A stretch of DNA of 64,000 bases. Source: Prauserella shujinwangii (GTDB lineage: Bacteria > Actinomycetota > Actinomycetes > Mycobacteriales > Pseudonocardiaceae). Location: positions 434,001 to 498,000 of the forward strand of contig NZ_PVNH01000001.1 of the NCBI RefSeq assembly GCF_003001955.1, in the 5' to 3' direction. Shown here piece after piece: positions 17,734 to 26,757 of the stretch (position 1 is its first letter; the number at the start of each line of letters is the position of its first letter). Made by a program: the position numbers and the translations under genes. The notes beneath the pieces are model-generated. The model was not told the DNA's origin and made no database searches. It saw nothing but the letters and a program-made list of their open reading frames with translations.

Positions 17734-17780
17734 GTGAAGGCCACCTTCCCTGCGTTCAACGCACGGAAGGTGGCCCTTAC
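17734..17780. repeat. Long intergenic hairpin (AGGCCACCTT core)
   Basis: A 22-nt arm from 17734 pairs with the arm ending at 17780 with three mismatches around a 3-nt TCA loop. The core AAGGCCACCTTCC and the TCAAC turn recur in the hairpin at 46329-46375. It lies about 95 bp beyond the stop of the minus-strand permease and may serve as its terminator. Confidence 0.75.
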
Positions 17781-17874
17781 TGCCGTGCCGCCGCGCCTTG
17801 CCGTCCCGCACGTGACCGACCCGATGGACGACGCGGAGGCGGCACTCGCGTGCGGGAGCGGGGGGACCCGCGGC

Positions 17875-19323
17875 TCAGGCGACCGGTTCGCGTTCGGCGA
17901 GCCGGGAGTGCCTGCGGCCGTAGCCGAGGTAGATCAGCAACCCGAGCGCGAGCCAGGCGGCGAACCGCAGCCAGGTCAGCACATCCAGGTTGAGCATCAG
18001 GTACAGGCACGCCAGCGCGGCCGCGACGGGCAGCACGGGCGAGAACGGCACCCGGAACGGGCGGCGCAGGTCCGGCCGGGTGCGCCGGAGCACCGGAACC
18101 GCCACCGCCACGATGATCATCGCGGAGAGCGCGCCGATGCTCACCATGTCCGCCAGCTCGCTGATCGGCACGAACGCCGCCAGCGCCGCGATGAGCACCG
18201 CGCCGCCGATCGTGACGCGGTGCGGCGTTCCCCAGCGCGGGTGCACCCGGCCGAGTGCCCTCGGCAGCAGCCCGTCGCGGCCCATCGCGTAGCCGATCCG
18301 GCCGATCGTCACCAGTTCCACCATCATCACCGAGGTGAGGCCGGTCACCGCGCCGAGTGCGATGAGCGCGCCGACCCAGTGCATGCCCACCGAGGCGAAC
18401 GCATGGGCGAGCGGGGCGCCCTCGTCGATGTTGACGAACGGGATCATGCCGGTGAGCACGAGCGACACCGCGATGTAGAGCAGCGCGCACACCCCGAGCG
18501 CGCCGAGGATGCCGACGCGCAGGTCGCGGTGCGGCGCGCGGGTCTCCTCGCCGAGGTTCGCCAGGGCCTCGAATCCGGTGTAGGCGAAGAACACCACGGC
18601 CGCGGCGGTGAGCACGCCCGCGATGCCGTACACGGACTGCTCCAGGCCGAGTGCGGCCTGCACGACGGGCTGGTGCAGCGCGTCGGCGCCCTCCTCGGCG
18701 GGCCGGGCAGGCGGGACGAACGGGGTCAGGTTCGCCGTCCGGACGAAGAACGCGCCGACGGCGATGACGAGCACGCACACGGCGACCTTGACGACGACGA
18801 GCGCGTTGGTCACCCGGGACGACTGGCGGATGCCCGCGACCGCGACGGCGGTGAGCACGCCGATGATCAGCACCGCGCCGACGTTGACGACCGCCTCCTC
18901 GCCGAACAGCTCCGGCGGCAGGCCGAGCAGGTTCGCGAGGTAGCCGGACCAGCCGCGGGACACCACGGCGGCGCCGAGCGCGAACTCCAGCAGCAGGTCC
19001 CACCCGATGATCCACGCGAAGACCTCGCCGAGGGTCGCGAACGCGTAGGTGTAGGCACTGCCCGCGGTCGGGACGCTCGACGCGAGCTCCGCGTAGCACA
19101 GCGCGGCCAGGCCCGCGACGATCGCGCCGATCACGAACGACAGCGTCACCGCGGGCCCGGCGTGATTCTTCGCCTCCACCCCGGCGAGGGTGAAGATGCC
19201 GGTGCCGATGATGATCCCGACTCCGAAGCCGACCAGGTCCCGGCCCCGCAGCCGCCGTCGCAGTTCGCCCGATTCCTGGCGCTTGAGAACTTCGTCCACA
19301 TCGAGCGTTCGAAAAATACCCAC
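17875..19323 (-). CDS. APC superfamily amino acid permease (cationic amino acid transporter type)
   Basis: 482 aa from GTG 19323 (VGIFRTLDVDEVLKRQES). Twelve or more membrane segments. The APC hallmark VGFGVGIIIGTGIFTLAGVE is at about residues 30-50, followed by AGPAVTLSFVIGAIVAGLAA and the glutamate-containing CYAELASSVPTAGSAYTYAF. Later FFAYTGFEALANLGEETRAP matches the CAT/YfnA group, which imports arginine, lysine or broader amino acids by proton symport. The weak ribosome site (TGGGACGA) makes the start uncertain by a few codons. Lies downstream of sigA in the same direction but beyond a good terminator, so probably a separate transcript. Confidence 0.88.
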   Translation of the reverse strand: MGIFRTLDVDEVLKRQESGELRRRLRGRDLVGFGVGIIIGTGIFTLAGVEAKNHAGPAVTLSFVIGAIVAGLAALCYAELASSVPTAGSAYTYAFATLGEVFAWIIGWDLLLEFALGAAVVSRGWSGYLANLLGLPPELFGEEAVVNVGAVLIIGVLTAVAVAGIRQSSRVTNALVVVKVAVCVLVIAVGAFFVRTANLTPFVPPARPAEEGADALHQPVVQAALGLEQSVYGIAGVLTAAAVVFFAYTGFEALANLGEETRAPHRDLRVGILGALGVCALLYIAVSLVLTGMIPFVNIDEGAPLAHAFASVGMHWVGALIALGAVTGLTSVMMVELVTIGRIGYAMGRDGLLPRALGRVHPRWGTPHRVTIGGAVLIAALAAFVPISELADMVSIGALSAMIIVAVAVPVLRRTRPDLRRPFRVPFSPVLPVAAALACLYLMLNLDVLTWLRFAAWLALGLLIYLGYGRRHSRLAEREPVA

Positions 19324-19405
19324 TCGTCCCACGGTAGAGCAGGTACTGACCCACCCCGCCACCGTCCTGAGTGGACTACAACACGCTCCACCGCGGACGA
19401 AAACG

Positions 19406-19444
19406 GGGAAGGCCACCGACCCGGTGCGGATCGGTGGCCTTCCC
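19406..19444 (-). terminator. Rho-independent terminator after sigA
   Basis: GGGAAGGCCACCGA (19406-19419) pairs perfectly with TCGGTGGCCTTCCC (19431-19444), 11-nt loop. In sigA orientation the stem is followed by GTTTTCG, an unusually good T-tail for this genome. Confidence 0.85.
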
Positions 19445-19458
19445 GTGGCGTCGGACGC

Positions 19459-20838
19459 TCAGTCCAGGTAGTCGCGCAGCACCTGCGACCGCGACGGGTG
19501 CCGCAGCTTGGACATCGTCTTCGACTCGATCTGCCGGATGCGCTCCCGGGTCACCCCGTAGACCTGACCGATCTCGTCTAAAGTCCGCGGCTGGCCGTCG
19601 GTGAGGCCGAAGCGCAGCCGCACCACGCCCGCCTCGCGCTCGGACAGCGTCTGCAGCACCGACTGCAGCTGGTCCTGCAGCAGCGTGAACGACACCGCGT
19701 CCACGGCCACCACGGCCTCGCTGTCCTCGATGAAGTCACCCAGCTGCGAGTCACCCTCGTCGCCGATCGTCTGGTCGAGCGAGATGGGCTCGCGCGCGTA
19801 CTGCTGGATCTCCAGGACCTTCTCGGGGGAGATGTCCATCTCCTTCGCGAGCTCCTCGGGGGTGGGCTCGCGGCCGAGGTCCTGCAGCAGCTCCCGCTGG
19901 ATGCGGCCCAGCTTGTTGATCACCTCGACCATGTGCACCGGGATCCGGATGGTGCGGGCCTGGTCGGCCATGGCGCGGGTGATGGCCTGCCGGATCCACC
20001 ACGTGGCGTAGGTGGAGAACTTGAAGCCCTTGGTGTAGTCGAACTTCTCGACCGCGCGGATCAGGCCGAGGTTGCCCTCCTGGATCAGGTCGAGGAAGGC
20101 CATCCCGCGGCCGGTGTACCGCTTGGCCAGCGACACCACGAGGCGCAGGTTCGCCTCCAGCAGGTGACTCTTGGCCCGCTCGCCGTCGCGCACGATCCAC
20201 TTCAGGTCACGGCGCATCTGGGTGGAGAGCTTCTCGCCCTCCTCCTCGGCGACGCGCAGCCGCTCGGCGGCGTAGAGCCCGGCCTCGATGCGCTTGGCGA
20301 GCTCCACCTCCTCCTCGGCGTTGAGCAGCGCCACCTTGCCGATCTGCTTGAGGTAGGCGCGCACCGAGTCGGCGGAGGCGGTGAGCTCGGCGTCCTTGCG
20401 GGCCTGCCGCAGCGCCTCCGACTCCTCCTCGTCCCAGACGAAGTCGGGGTCGTTGGCCGATCTGCCCCTGGGCCCCTCCTCGGCGTCGGGCTCCTCGGTC
20501 TCCTCGACGTCCTCGGTCACGGTCGCGTCGACGACGTCGACCTCCACCGCGTCCACCTCGAGGTCCGACAGGTCGACGTCCTCGAGCTCGGCCGCGTCGA
20601 TGTCGTCGCCGAGACCGGGCTCGCCCTTGGTCTTGGCGGTCTTCGCGCTGTCCGACTTGGCGCCCTTGCGGGTGGACTTCGCGGGAGACTTCTTCGCGGC
20701 GGACTTCTTGCGGCCCGACGACGTGGCGCCCGGCGTGGCCGACTCGGTGGTGGCCGGGGTGCTCTCGTCGGCCGTCGCGGTGCTGGCGGCGCTCGATGTC
20801 TTCGTCCCGCTTCGGGTTGCGGTTCTTGCGGCTGCCAC
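19459..20838 (-). CDS. sigA: Primary RNA polymerase sigma factor (SigA/HrdB)
   Basis: 459 aa from GTG 20838 with AAAGGG upstream. It is the housekeeping sigma factor. A lysine/alanine-rich basic stretch (residues 40-70, [19 protein letters not shown]) and an acidic stretch (residues 75-130) precede region 1.2 ([15 protein letters not shown]). Region 2 has [38 protein letters not shown] and [20 protein letters not shown]; region 3 has [18 protein letters not shown]; region 4 has [20 protein letters not shown]. The long N-terminus and position next to ppgK and suhB match sigA of M. tuberculosis. A perfect terminator follows. The paralogue at 716-1747 is SigB. Confidence 0.97.
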   Translation of the reverse strand: MAAARTATRSGTKTSSAASTATADESTPATTESATPGATSSGRKKSAAKKSPAKSTRKGAKSDSAKTAKTKGEPGLGDDIDAAELEDVDLSDLEVDAVEVDVVDATVTEDVEETEEPDAEEGPRGRSANDPDFVWDEEESEALRQARKDAELTASADSVRAYLKQIGKVALLNAEEEVELAKRIEAGLYAAERLRVAEEEGEKLSTQMRRDLKWIVRDGERAKSHLLEANLRLVVSLAKRYTGRGMAFLDLIQEGNLGLIRAVEKFDYTKGFKFSTYATWWIRQAITRAMADQARTIRIPVHMVEVINKLGRIQRELLQDLGREPTPEELAKEMDISPEKVLEIQQYAREPISLDQTIGDEGDSQLGDFIEDSEAVVAVDAVSFTLLQDQLQSVLQTLSEREAGVVRLRFGLTDGQPRTLDEIGQVYGVTRERIRQIESKTMSKLRHPSRSQVLRDYLD

Positions 20839-20959
20839 GTACGCCCTTTCGCAGCGGTCGATCACGACGCACCGAGACGCATCGGTCCCGGCCGCCTCAG
20901 ATTCGGGGGAACAGACCCTGGCCTGCGGTTTTGCCTCCCGCAGCCGAGGGCCGTGTTCC

Positions 20960-20965
20960 ATTGTA
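20960..20965 (-). promoter_or_regulatory. Candidate -10 element upstream of sigA
   Basis: TACAAT on the minus strand (plus-strand ATTGTA) lies 122 nt upstream of the sigA start and matches the TANNNT -10 consensus. No convincing -35 is seen at the right distance. Confidence 0.35.
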
Positions 20966-21050
20966 ACGACGATGGGGCCAACCGTCGCGAAGCGATCAAC
21001 ATTTCCGGCGGGTTCCGCCGGGCCGCGCAGACCCGCCGCGGCCGCCCGCC

Positions 21051-21812
21051 TCAGTGCTCGATGCCCTCCGCCGCGGCGGCCGCCGCACCGACGATCCCGG
21101 CGTTGTTCTGCAACGATGCGACCACGACGCGTGTCCGGATGTCGAGCAGCGGCACCCACTTCTCGGACTTCTTGCTCACCCCGCCGCCCACGATGAACAG
21201 ATCCGGCCAGATGAGGTTCTCGAGCACAGTCAGGTAACGATCGACGCGCTTGGCCCAGTCCGGGTACGACAGCCCCTCGTTGTCCTTGACCGACGCGGCC
21301 GCCCTCTTCTCCGCGTCGTGCCCGTCCACCTCGAGATGGCCGAACTCGGTGTTGGGCACGAGCGTGCCGTCGTGGAACAGCGCGCTGCCGATGCCCGTGC
21401 CGAAGGTGAGCAGCGCGACGACGCCGCTGCGCCCCGCCGGGTCGCCGAAGCGCATCTCGGCCATGCCCGCGGCGTCGGCGTCGTTGAGCATCGCGACGTC
21501 GTCCACGTGCCTGCCCAGCCGCTTGGCGAACAGCGCGTCGGCGTCGGTGCCGATCCAGCTCGGGTCGATGTTCGCCGCGGTGTGCGCGACGCCCTTCTTC
21601 ACCACCGCGGGCAGGGTGATGCCGACCGGCCCGTCCCAGTCGAACCGCGCGACGATGTCCGCGACGACCTCGGCGACGGCCTCGGGTGTCGCGGGGCGCG
21701 GTGTGTCGATCCGGACCCGGTCGCCGATCAGCCTGCCCTCGTTCAGGTCGACCAGCGCGCCCTTGATTCCGCTGCCGCCGATGTCGATGCCGAAACCCCG
21801 GGTCGCCGTCAT
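21051..21812 (-). CDS. ppgK: Polyphosphate glucokinase
   Basis: 253 aa. Phosphorylates glucose to glucose 6-phosphate using polyphosphate or ATP. The ROK/hexokinase fold is visible in [17 protein letters not shown] (phosphate 1), [24 protein letters not shown] with the catalytic Asp, and [20 protein letters not shown], where TFGTGIGSA corresponds to the polyphosphate-site motif of actinobacterial enzymes. The C-terminal [18 protein letters not shown] is the adenosine motif. Length and position beside sigA and suhB match mycobacterial ppgK. Divergent from suhB with about 70 bp between starts. Confidence 0.96.
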   Translation of the reverse strand: MTATRGFGIDIGGSGIKGALVDLNEGRLIGDRVRIDTPRPATPEAVAEVVADIVARFDWDGPVGITLPAVVKKGVAHTAANIDPSWIGTDADALFAKRLGRHVDDVAMLNDADAAGMAEMRFGDPAGRSGVVALLTFGTGIGSALFHDGTLVPNTEFGHLEVDGHDAEKRAAASVKDNEGLSYPDWAKRVDRYLTVLENLIWPDLFIVGGGVSKKSEKWVPLLDIRTRVVVASLQNNAGIVGAAAAAAEGIEH

Positions 21813-21884
21813 TGGCGCTGTCCCTTCATTCTCGATTCAGAAGCCTCAGGCAGAGACCTTAGCCGGGTGTGGTCCCATGGTGTC

Positions 21885-22724
21885 GTGGGAGCTATCGAGC
21901 CGGACCCGGCCGTCCTGACCGAGGTCGCCGCGCGCGTCGCTGCGGAGGCCGCCGACCTGGTCCGCACGGCACGTGCCGACATCAGCGCGGGCCGCGGCGT
22001 GGCCGTCGACACCAAGACCAGCGACACCGACGTGGTGACCGCGGTGGACCACGACTCCGAGCGGTTCGTCCGGCGGCGGCTGGCCGAGCTGCGGCCGGGC
22101 GACCCGGTGCTCGGCGAGGAGGGCGGCGGCGAGGTGGGCACCGAGAGCGCCGAGGGCAGCGCCGCCGTGACGTGGGTGGTCGACCCCATCGACGGGACCG
22201 TGAACTTCCTCTACGGCTTCCCGGTGTTCGCCGTCTCGGTCGCCGCGCAGGTCGGCGGCGTCTCGGTCGCGGGTGCCGTGGTCGAGCCCGTCAGCGGCAG
22301 GCGGTGGACGGCGACGCGCGGGGCCGGCGCCTGGCTGGACGGCGAGCCGCTGCGGGTGTCCCGGCCGGCCGGGCTGGACCAGGCGCTGCTCGCGACGGGC
22401 TTCGCCTACCAGGTGCGGCGGCGGGCCCGCCAGGCCAGGCTGATGGCGGGGGTGCTGGAGCACGTGCGGGACATCCGCCGGGCGGGTGCCGCCTCCCTCG
22501 ACCTGTGCGCGGTGGCGGCGGGCTGGCACGACGCGTACTTCGAGCACGGGCTGAACCGGTGGGACTGGGCGGCGGGCGCGCTGATCGCCGCGGAGGCCGG
22601 TGCCGTGGTGTCCCTGCCGGGGGAGGATCCGCAGCTGGGCGCGGACGCCACGCTCGCCGCGTCGCCCGCCGTGGCGAGCGCGCTGCGGGCGGTGCTGGTC
22701 GACTGCGGCGCCGCCGACGTCTGA
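21885..22724 (+). CDS. suhB: Inositol monophosphatase family protein (SuhB)
   Basis: 279 aa from GTG 21885 (GTG 21867 is also in frame). Mg-dependent phosphatase of the inositol monophosphatase fold; mycobacterial SuhB contributes inositol for phosphatidylinositol and mycothiol. Metal-binding motifs are the glutamate of VLGEEGGGE, VDPIDGTVNFLYGFP (motif A, two Asp) and NRWDWAAGALIAAEAGAVV (motif B, WD..AG). A VVGAIEP N-terminus leads into VAARVAAEAADLVRTARADI. Same neighbourhood as in M. tuberculosis (suhB between cei and ppgK). Convergent with cei. Confidence 0.93.
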   Translation: MGAIEPDPAVLTEVAARVAAEAADLVRTARADISAGRGVAVDTKTSDTDVVTAVDHDSERFVRRRLAELRPGDPVLGEEGGGEVGTESAEGSAAVTWVVDPIDGTVNFLYGFPVFAVSVAAQVGGVSVAGAVVEPVSGRRWTATRGAGAWLDGEPLRVSRPAGLDQALLATGFAYQVRRRARQARLMAGVLEHVRDIRRAGAASLDLCAVAAGWHDAYFEHGLNRWDWAAGALIAAEAGAVVSLPGEDPQLGADATLAASPAVASALRAVLVDCGAADV

Positions 22725-22749
22725 GCCGTCCGGTTCCGCGAGGGCTCAG
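22721..22749. terminator. Short hairpin between suhB and cei
   Basis: CTGAGCC (22721-22727) and GGCTCAG (22743-22749) pair perfectly and include both stop codons of the convergent genes. Stem only 7 bp. Confidence 0.45.
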
Positions 22750-23444
22750 CAGGTGACGTCGCGGGCCGCCTCGAGCAGCGCGGGGTCGAGGTCCGGCCCG
22801 GCCTGCGCGGTGGACTGCTGGTTGTTTCCCACGCCCGCGCGTTCGGCGGACCACTCCGTGAGCCGGTCCAGGATCCGCTTCGCCTCCGGGGTGAGCCGGA
22901 CGTCGGTGAACCGCTCGCCGAGGGACATGTCGACGGTGGCGTCCTTGCGGTTGTCCCGCACGAGCTCCAGGCACGGGTGGGCGAGGCTCACCGTCCGGGC
23001 CGCGGCGCGGCCGTTCTCGCCGAAGCGGATCTGCCCGTGGCACGCCGCCGTCCGCCTGGGGTAGGGGTACGCCGGGTCGTTGGCGGGTTCCGCGGTCTTG
23101 GTGAAACCGATGTCCTTGAGGCTCAGCGTCGTCAGCGAGGCCTGGCCGCGGGTGCCGTTGGCGTTGAGGACGCGCAACGCCACCTTGTCCGGCGGGATGG
23201 GCTCGACGTCGTCGAGCGCGTCGTGCGGCAACCGGGTGAACGTGGTGCCCGGCGGCGGTTTCGGCGCGGGCTCGCAGCGGATCGCCGCGTTGATGTCTTC
23301 CTTGGTGGTGATGAGGTTGACCCAGACGAACGCCGACGCGAGCCCGAGTACCGCGATGACGATGAGCGCGGGCAGCGGCTTGCGCCTGCGGTACGGCTTC
23401 ACTCCGCGGCCACCGCGGCTACCGTAGGCCCTCCCCGACGCCAC
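22746..23444 (-). CDS. cei: Envelope integrity protein Cei-like, LytR C-terminal domain
   Basis: 232 aa from GTG 23444. A basic N-terminus (VKPYRRRKPLP) is followed by one membrane anchor (ALIVIAVLGLASAFVWVNLI, about residues 25-45) and an extracytoplasmic domain beginning KVALRVLNANGTRGQASLTT, the LytR_C type fold. Cysteines in IRCEPAPK, AACHGQI, HPCLEL and the terminal VTC could form disulfides outside the cell. Rv2700/Cei in M. tuberculosis has the same context between suhB and the DUF4193 gene and is needed for envelope integrity and virulence. Role here inferred from that synteny. Confidence 0.82.
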   Translation of the reverse strand: MASGRAYGSRGGRGVKPYRRRKPLPALIVIAVLGLASAFVWVNLITTKEDINAAIRCEPAPKPPPGTTFTRLPHDALDDVEPIPPDKVALRVLNANGTRGQASLTTLSLKDIGFTKTAEPANDPAYPYPRRTAACHGQIRFGENGRAAARTVSLAHPCLELVRDNRKDATVDMSLGERFTDVRLTPEAKRILDRLTEWSAERAGVGNNQQSTAQAGPDLDPALLEAARDVTC

Positions 23445-23956
23445 CTGCCCGTCCCTTCCCTTCGTCGCGCGTGAACGTGCTCACCGCTACCGTCGTCGCT
23501 GATCAGCCTAGGCGTTACAGCGTGTTGTCCGGGCAGCAGCCCCACCGTGGAATCCCGTGCCCGTCCGGCGTCCGCCGCCCGCGGCCGCCCCGAACGAGCC
23601 CCGAATCGGATAGCACCACGTCAGACGGGGTGTGAGCAAGCCGTCACGGCCGGCACCCAGCCAGCCGATACCCACTCGCAACCCGAACGGCGTAGCGCCC
23701 GGCGGAACGCAGGTTAGCCCCGAGGAGTGATGCCGGGGCGGACCTGGGTAACCCGTTTCCGGAGGTGTGCGGCGGTGGGCTACCCTCTGCGGGCTCCGGA
23801 CGTAGATCGGGATCTCGCGGAAGAGACCTCCCTCACTTCCGTTTCGGGCACAAACAGGGGCGCTGGAACGTTGACCAGCGGCACGGCGGATTCCCGGGCG
23901 ATGAGTCTGGGTGTCCGGTAACCAGACACGAAGCTGATCGCAGGGGTGAAAGGACA
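23445..23956. other. 512-bp intergenic region, no gene recognised
   Basis: Between the divergent cei and DUF4193 genes. Reading frames here lack a ribosome site, homology or consistent third-position GC. It must hold both promoters; TTGACC at 23871-23876 is a possible -35, but no clear partner was found. Confidence 0.4.
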
Positions 23957-24265
23957 ATGGCGACCGACTACGACGCTCCGCGCCGCAGCGAGGCCGACGA
24001 GCTGGCCGAGGACTCGTTGGAGGAGCTGAAGGCCCGGCGCAACGAAACCCAGTCCGGCGTGGTCGACGTGGACGAGGACGCGACCGCCGAGAACTTCGAG
24101 CTGCCGGGGGCAGACCTCTCGGGCCTGTCGGGGGAGGACCTGACGGTCAAGGTCGTGCCGAAGCAGGCGGACGAGTTCACCTGTTCCGTGTGCTTCCTCG
24201 TGCACCACCGCAGCAGGCTCGCCGAGGAGAGCGGCGGCCGGATGATCTGCCGCGACTGCGCCTGA
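23957..24265 (+). CDS. DUF4193 zinc-ribbon protein
   Basis: 102 aa. ATG 23957 has GAAAGGA 6 nt upstream. The conserved start MATDYDAPRRSEADELAEDS is followed by acidic DVDEDATAENFELPG and a C-terminal zinc ribbon: FTCSVCFLVHHRSRLA and GRMICRDCA supply four cysteines in two CxxC pairs. DUF4193 proteins are universal in actinobacteria (Rv2699c in M. tuberculosis, from memory) and of unknown function; size, charge and zinc ribbon suggest an interaction with the transcription or translation machinery, which is only inference. Confidence 0.92.
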   Translation: MATDYDAPRRSEADELAEDSLEELKARRNETQSGVVDVDEDATAENFELPGADLSGLSGEDLTVKVVPKQADEFTCSVCFLVHHRSRLAEESGGRMICRDCA

Positions 24266-24377
24266 TCCGTCCGTCCGGCGCTGAGCGCGGACGAAGGTGA
24301 CCGGGCACCGGAGGGGGTCTGGGGTCGACGAAGGGGTGGTTGGGCCGGCAGGCCCGGCCGCCCCGTTTCGTACGCGC

Positions 24378-24932
24378 TCAGGGCCGTTCGGTCGGCTCGG
24401 CGCCCGCCGGGGGGCTGGTGGCCTCCGGCGCGTGCGCGCGCAGCAGCCCGGCCAGCCGGTCGGGCCTGCGGGTGCTGATCACCCAGTACGGCGTGGGATC
24501 GGCGGGATCGGTGAGGTGCACCCGCACCAGGGTGGGGATCCAGCCGCGGTGCAGCACGAACGCCGCCGGATCCAGCTCGGGGCCGAGGGCCTTGCGCTTG
24601 TCCCGCTTGCCGATCACGTCGACCTGGCCGACGAACCGCAGCGGCAGGTGGGCGTCACCCGCCCACAGCTCGGGTTCCGCGCCGCACGCCGTGACCCGGA
24701 CCCGGGCGCGGCCCGCCCCGAGGATCAGCAGCACGGTGAGCGGCAGCAGCACCGCGTACGGCAGCCAGGCCCGCACACCCGGGTAGCCCATGTGGATCTC
24801 GGCGGCCAGCAGCGTCGCGGCGATCAGCGGCAGCGGCCAGGCCCACCAGGACACGGACAGCCGCTCCGTGTACACGGTGTCCGGCGCGGCGTCCCGCGCG
24901 CCGTCCCCGCCCGCGCTTGCGTCGTCACTCAC
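24378..24932 (-). CDS. DUF3093 membrane protein
   Basis: 184 aa from GTG 24932. A polar N-terminus leads into [20 protein letters not shown] and [20 protein letters not shown], two membrane segments at about residues 27-75. The cytoplasmic domain includes [20 protein letters not shown], typical of DUF3093. Family role unknown. Opposed to dut, with only 24 bp between the starts, as in M. tuberculosis (Rv2698 and dut). The GGAGG is just 1 nt before the chosen GTG, an atypically short spacing, so the start is not certain. Confidence 0.8.
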   Translation of the reverse strand: MSDDASAGGDGARDAAPDTVYTERLSVSWWAWPLPLIAATLLAAEIHMGYPGVRAWLPYAVLLPLTVLLILGAGRARVRVTACGAEPELWAGDAHLPLRFVGQVDVIGKRDKRKALGPELDPAAFVLHRGWIPTLVRVHLTDPADPTPYWVISTRRPDRLAGLLRAHAPEATSPPAGAEPTERP

Positions 24933-24956
24933 GCCTCCAGGGTAGTCTCGCGGGTC

Positions 24957-25445
24957 GTGTCCAGCGTGCAGGTCCTCCTCTCCCGGCTCGACCCCGGTGT
25001 CCCGCCACCCGCCTACGCCCGGCCCGGCGACGCCGGCGCCGACCTGGTGACCACGTCCGACATCGTGCTGCCGCCCGGTGAGCGAGCCGTCGTCGGCACG
25101 GGGGTGGCGATCGCGCTGCCGCCCGGGTATGCCGGTTTCGTGCACCCGCGTTCCGGCCTGGCCGCCAGGGCGGGGCTGTCGGTGGTCAACACACCCGGCA
25201 CCATCGACTCGGGCTACCGCGGGGAGATCCGCGTGTGCCTGGTCAACCACGACCCGAGGGAGCCGATCGTGCTGAACCGGGGCGACCGGATCGCCCAGCT
25301 GGTGATCCAGCGGGTGGAGCAGGCCGAGTTCGTCGAGGTGGCCGAGCTGGAGGCGACGGAACGCGGCGCGGGTGGCTACGGTTCGACAGGTGGACATGCC
25401 GCACTCGGTCCGGTGGGGCCGGACCGGGAAGGAACGGAGAACTAG
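24957..25445 (+). CDS. dut: dUTP pyrophosphatase
   Basis: 162 aa from GTG 24957. Hydrolyses dUTP to dUMP, keeping uracil out of DNA and feeding dTMP synthesis. All five trimeric dUTPase motifs are present in order: [35 protein letters not shown] (catalytic Asp region), [10 protein letters not shown] and the flexible C-terminal [10 protein letters not shown]. The stop overlaps the DUF3710 start by one base, so the two are translated together. Position between DUF3093 and DUF3710 matches mycobacteria. Confidence 0.97.
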   Translation: MSSVQVLLSRLDPGVPPPAYARPGDAGADLVTTSDIVLPPGERAVVGTGVAIALPPGYAGFVHPRSGLAARAGLSVVNTPGTIDSGYRGEIRVCLVNHDPREPIVLNRGDRIAQLVIQRVEQAEFVEVAELEATERGAGGYGSTGGHAALGPVGPDREGTEN

Positions 25446-26104
25446 TGGGGATTTTCGGACGTAAGCGCCGGGGGGCCGAGCCGGAGGAGGAGCCGCGCCG
25501 CGGCAGGCACGCCGCCCCCGAGGCCGACGAGCTGCCGGAGGACGACGGTCCGGAGCCCGTGGAGACTCCCCAGGGGCCCTACGACGTCGAGGACGCACCC
25601 GAGGACGAGCTGCCGAGGATCGACCTCGGCTCGGTGCGCGTGCCCGTGCCGGACGGCTCGCAGGTGCAGGTCGAGATGGACCAGCAGAGCGGCAACGTCC
25701 GCGCCGTGCACGTGGTGACCTCGCACGGGCAGGTGACGGTGAGCGGCTACGCGGCGCCGCGCTCCGGCGGGCTGTGGCGGGAGGTCAGCACCGAGCTGAC
25801 CGAGCAGCTGCGCAACGACGGCGCGCAGGTGACGTCCACCCGCGGCGAGTGGGGCCTCGAACTGTCCGCCATCGTCGGGGAGGTGGCGCTGCGGTTCGTC
25901 GGCGTCGACGGTCCCCGGTGGATGCTGCGCGGGGTGATCGCGGGTCCCCAGTCGCAGGCGGCACAGGCGCCCGCCGTGCTGCGGGACATCGTGCGCGACA
26001 CGATCGTGGTGCGCGGGGACTCGCCGATGCCGGTGCGCACCCCGCTGCCGATCACCCTGCCGGAGGCCGTCCAGCAGCACATCGCGGCCCAGCAGCAGGC
26101 GTAG
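25445..26104 (+). CDS. DUF3710 protein
   Basis: 219 aa from GTG 25445. Starts GIFGRKRRGAEPEEEPRRGR, then a long acidic disordered region (to about residue 55), then the conserved domain with LPRIDLGSVRVPVPDGSQVQ, AAPRSGGLWREV and VDGPRWMLRGVIAG. DUF3710 is an actinobacterial family of unknown function, regularly downstream of dut (Rv2696c in M. tuberculosis, from memory). No signal peptide or membrane segment, so cytosolic. Coupled to dut; the LysE exporter starts 12 nt after it and may share the transcript. Confidence 0.9.
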   Translation: MGIFGRKRRGAEPEEEPRRGRHAAPEADELPEDDGPEPVETPQGPYDVEDAPEDELPRIDLGSVRVPVPDGSQVQVEMDQQSGNVRAVHVVTSHGQVTVSGYAAPRSGGLWREVSTELTEQLRNDGAQVTSTRGEWGLELSAIVGEVALRFVGVDGPRWMLRGVIAGPQSQAAQAPAVLRDIVRDTIVVRGDSPMPVRTPLPITLPEAVQQHIAAQQQA

Positions 26105-26115
26105 GAGGTCCGCCC

Positions 26116-26745
26116 GTGCCCACCGCCGCGGAGTGGGCCGTGTTCCTCGGCACGGCCGCGTTGTTCGCCGTCACCCCCGGTCCCGGGATCCTCTACGTGC
26201 TGGCACGCAGCCTGCGCGGCGGCCGGGGCGAGGGGGTGCGGTCGGTGGCGGGCAACGCCGTCGGCGCCGCCGTGCACGTCGTGGCGGCCGCGCTGGGGCT
26301 CTCCGCGCTGCTCGCCACCTCCGCCGTCGCGTTCACCGTCGTCAAGATCGCCGGTGCCTGCTACCTGGTGTACCTGGGCCTGCAGGCGATCCTCCGGCGG
26401 CACGACGACGCGCCCGCCCCGTCCGCGGGCCGCGGCGGGCGCTGGGCCCGCTCGCCGTGGACGCAGGGCGTGCTGACCGAGCTGCTGAACCCGAAGACGG
26501 CGCTGTACTTCATGGCGCTGCTGCCGCACTTCGTCCACCCGGAGACCGCGCCCGCGCCGCTGGTGTTCCTGTTGCTGGGGCTGATCGCCCTCGCGATGGC
26601 GTTCCTCGCCGACCTCGCGGTCGCCCTGTTCGCGGGCGGGCTGGGCGCCCGGTTGCTGGAGAACCCCCGGTGGCGTGTCCGGCAGCGGGTGGCCGCCGGC
26701 CTGACGATGATCGGGCTCGGCGGGTTCGTCGCCGTGGCCGAGTAG
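26116..26745 (+). CDS. LysE family amino acid exporter
   Basis: 209 aa from GTG 26116 with GGAGGT upstream. Six membrane segments. FAVTPGPGILYVLARSLRGG and AGNAVGAAVHVVAAALGLSA are the LysE/RhtB family signature, and LNPKTALYFMALLPHFV in the middle is typical of threonine/homoserine/lysine exporters. Exports amino acids or related compounds in exchange for protons. Substrate unknown. Not part of the mycobacterial version of this neighbourhood, so an insertion. The following nitrilase gene starts 13 bp later and is probably co-transcribed. Confidence 0.88.
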   Translation: MPTAAEWAVFLGTAALFAVTPGPGILYVLARSLRGGRGEGVRSVAGNAVGAAVHVVAAALGLSALLATSAVAFTVVKIAGACYLVYLGLQAILRRHDDAPAPSAGRGGRWARSPWTQGVLTELLNPKTALYFMALLPHFVHPETAPAPLVFLLLGLIALAMAFLADLAVALFAGGLGARLLENPRWRVRQRVAAGLTMIGLGGFVAVAE

Positions 26746-26757
26746 GCGGGTGGCCCG

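Noticed and set aside
21054-21884. Upstream extension of the suhB frame over ppgK
   Set aside because: Antisense to ppgK; inositol monophosphatase homology begins only after the GTG at 21885.
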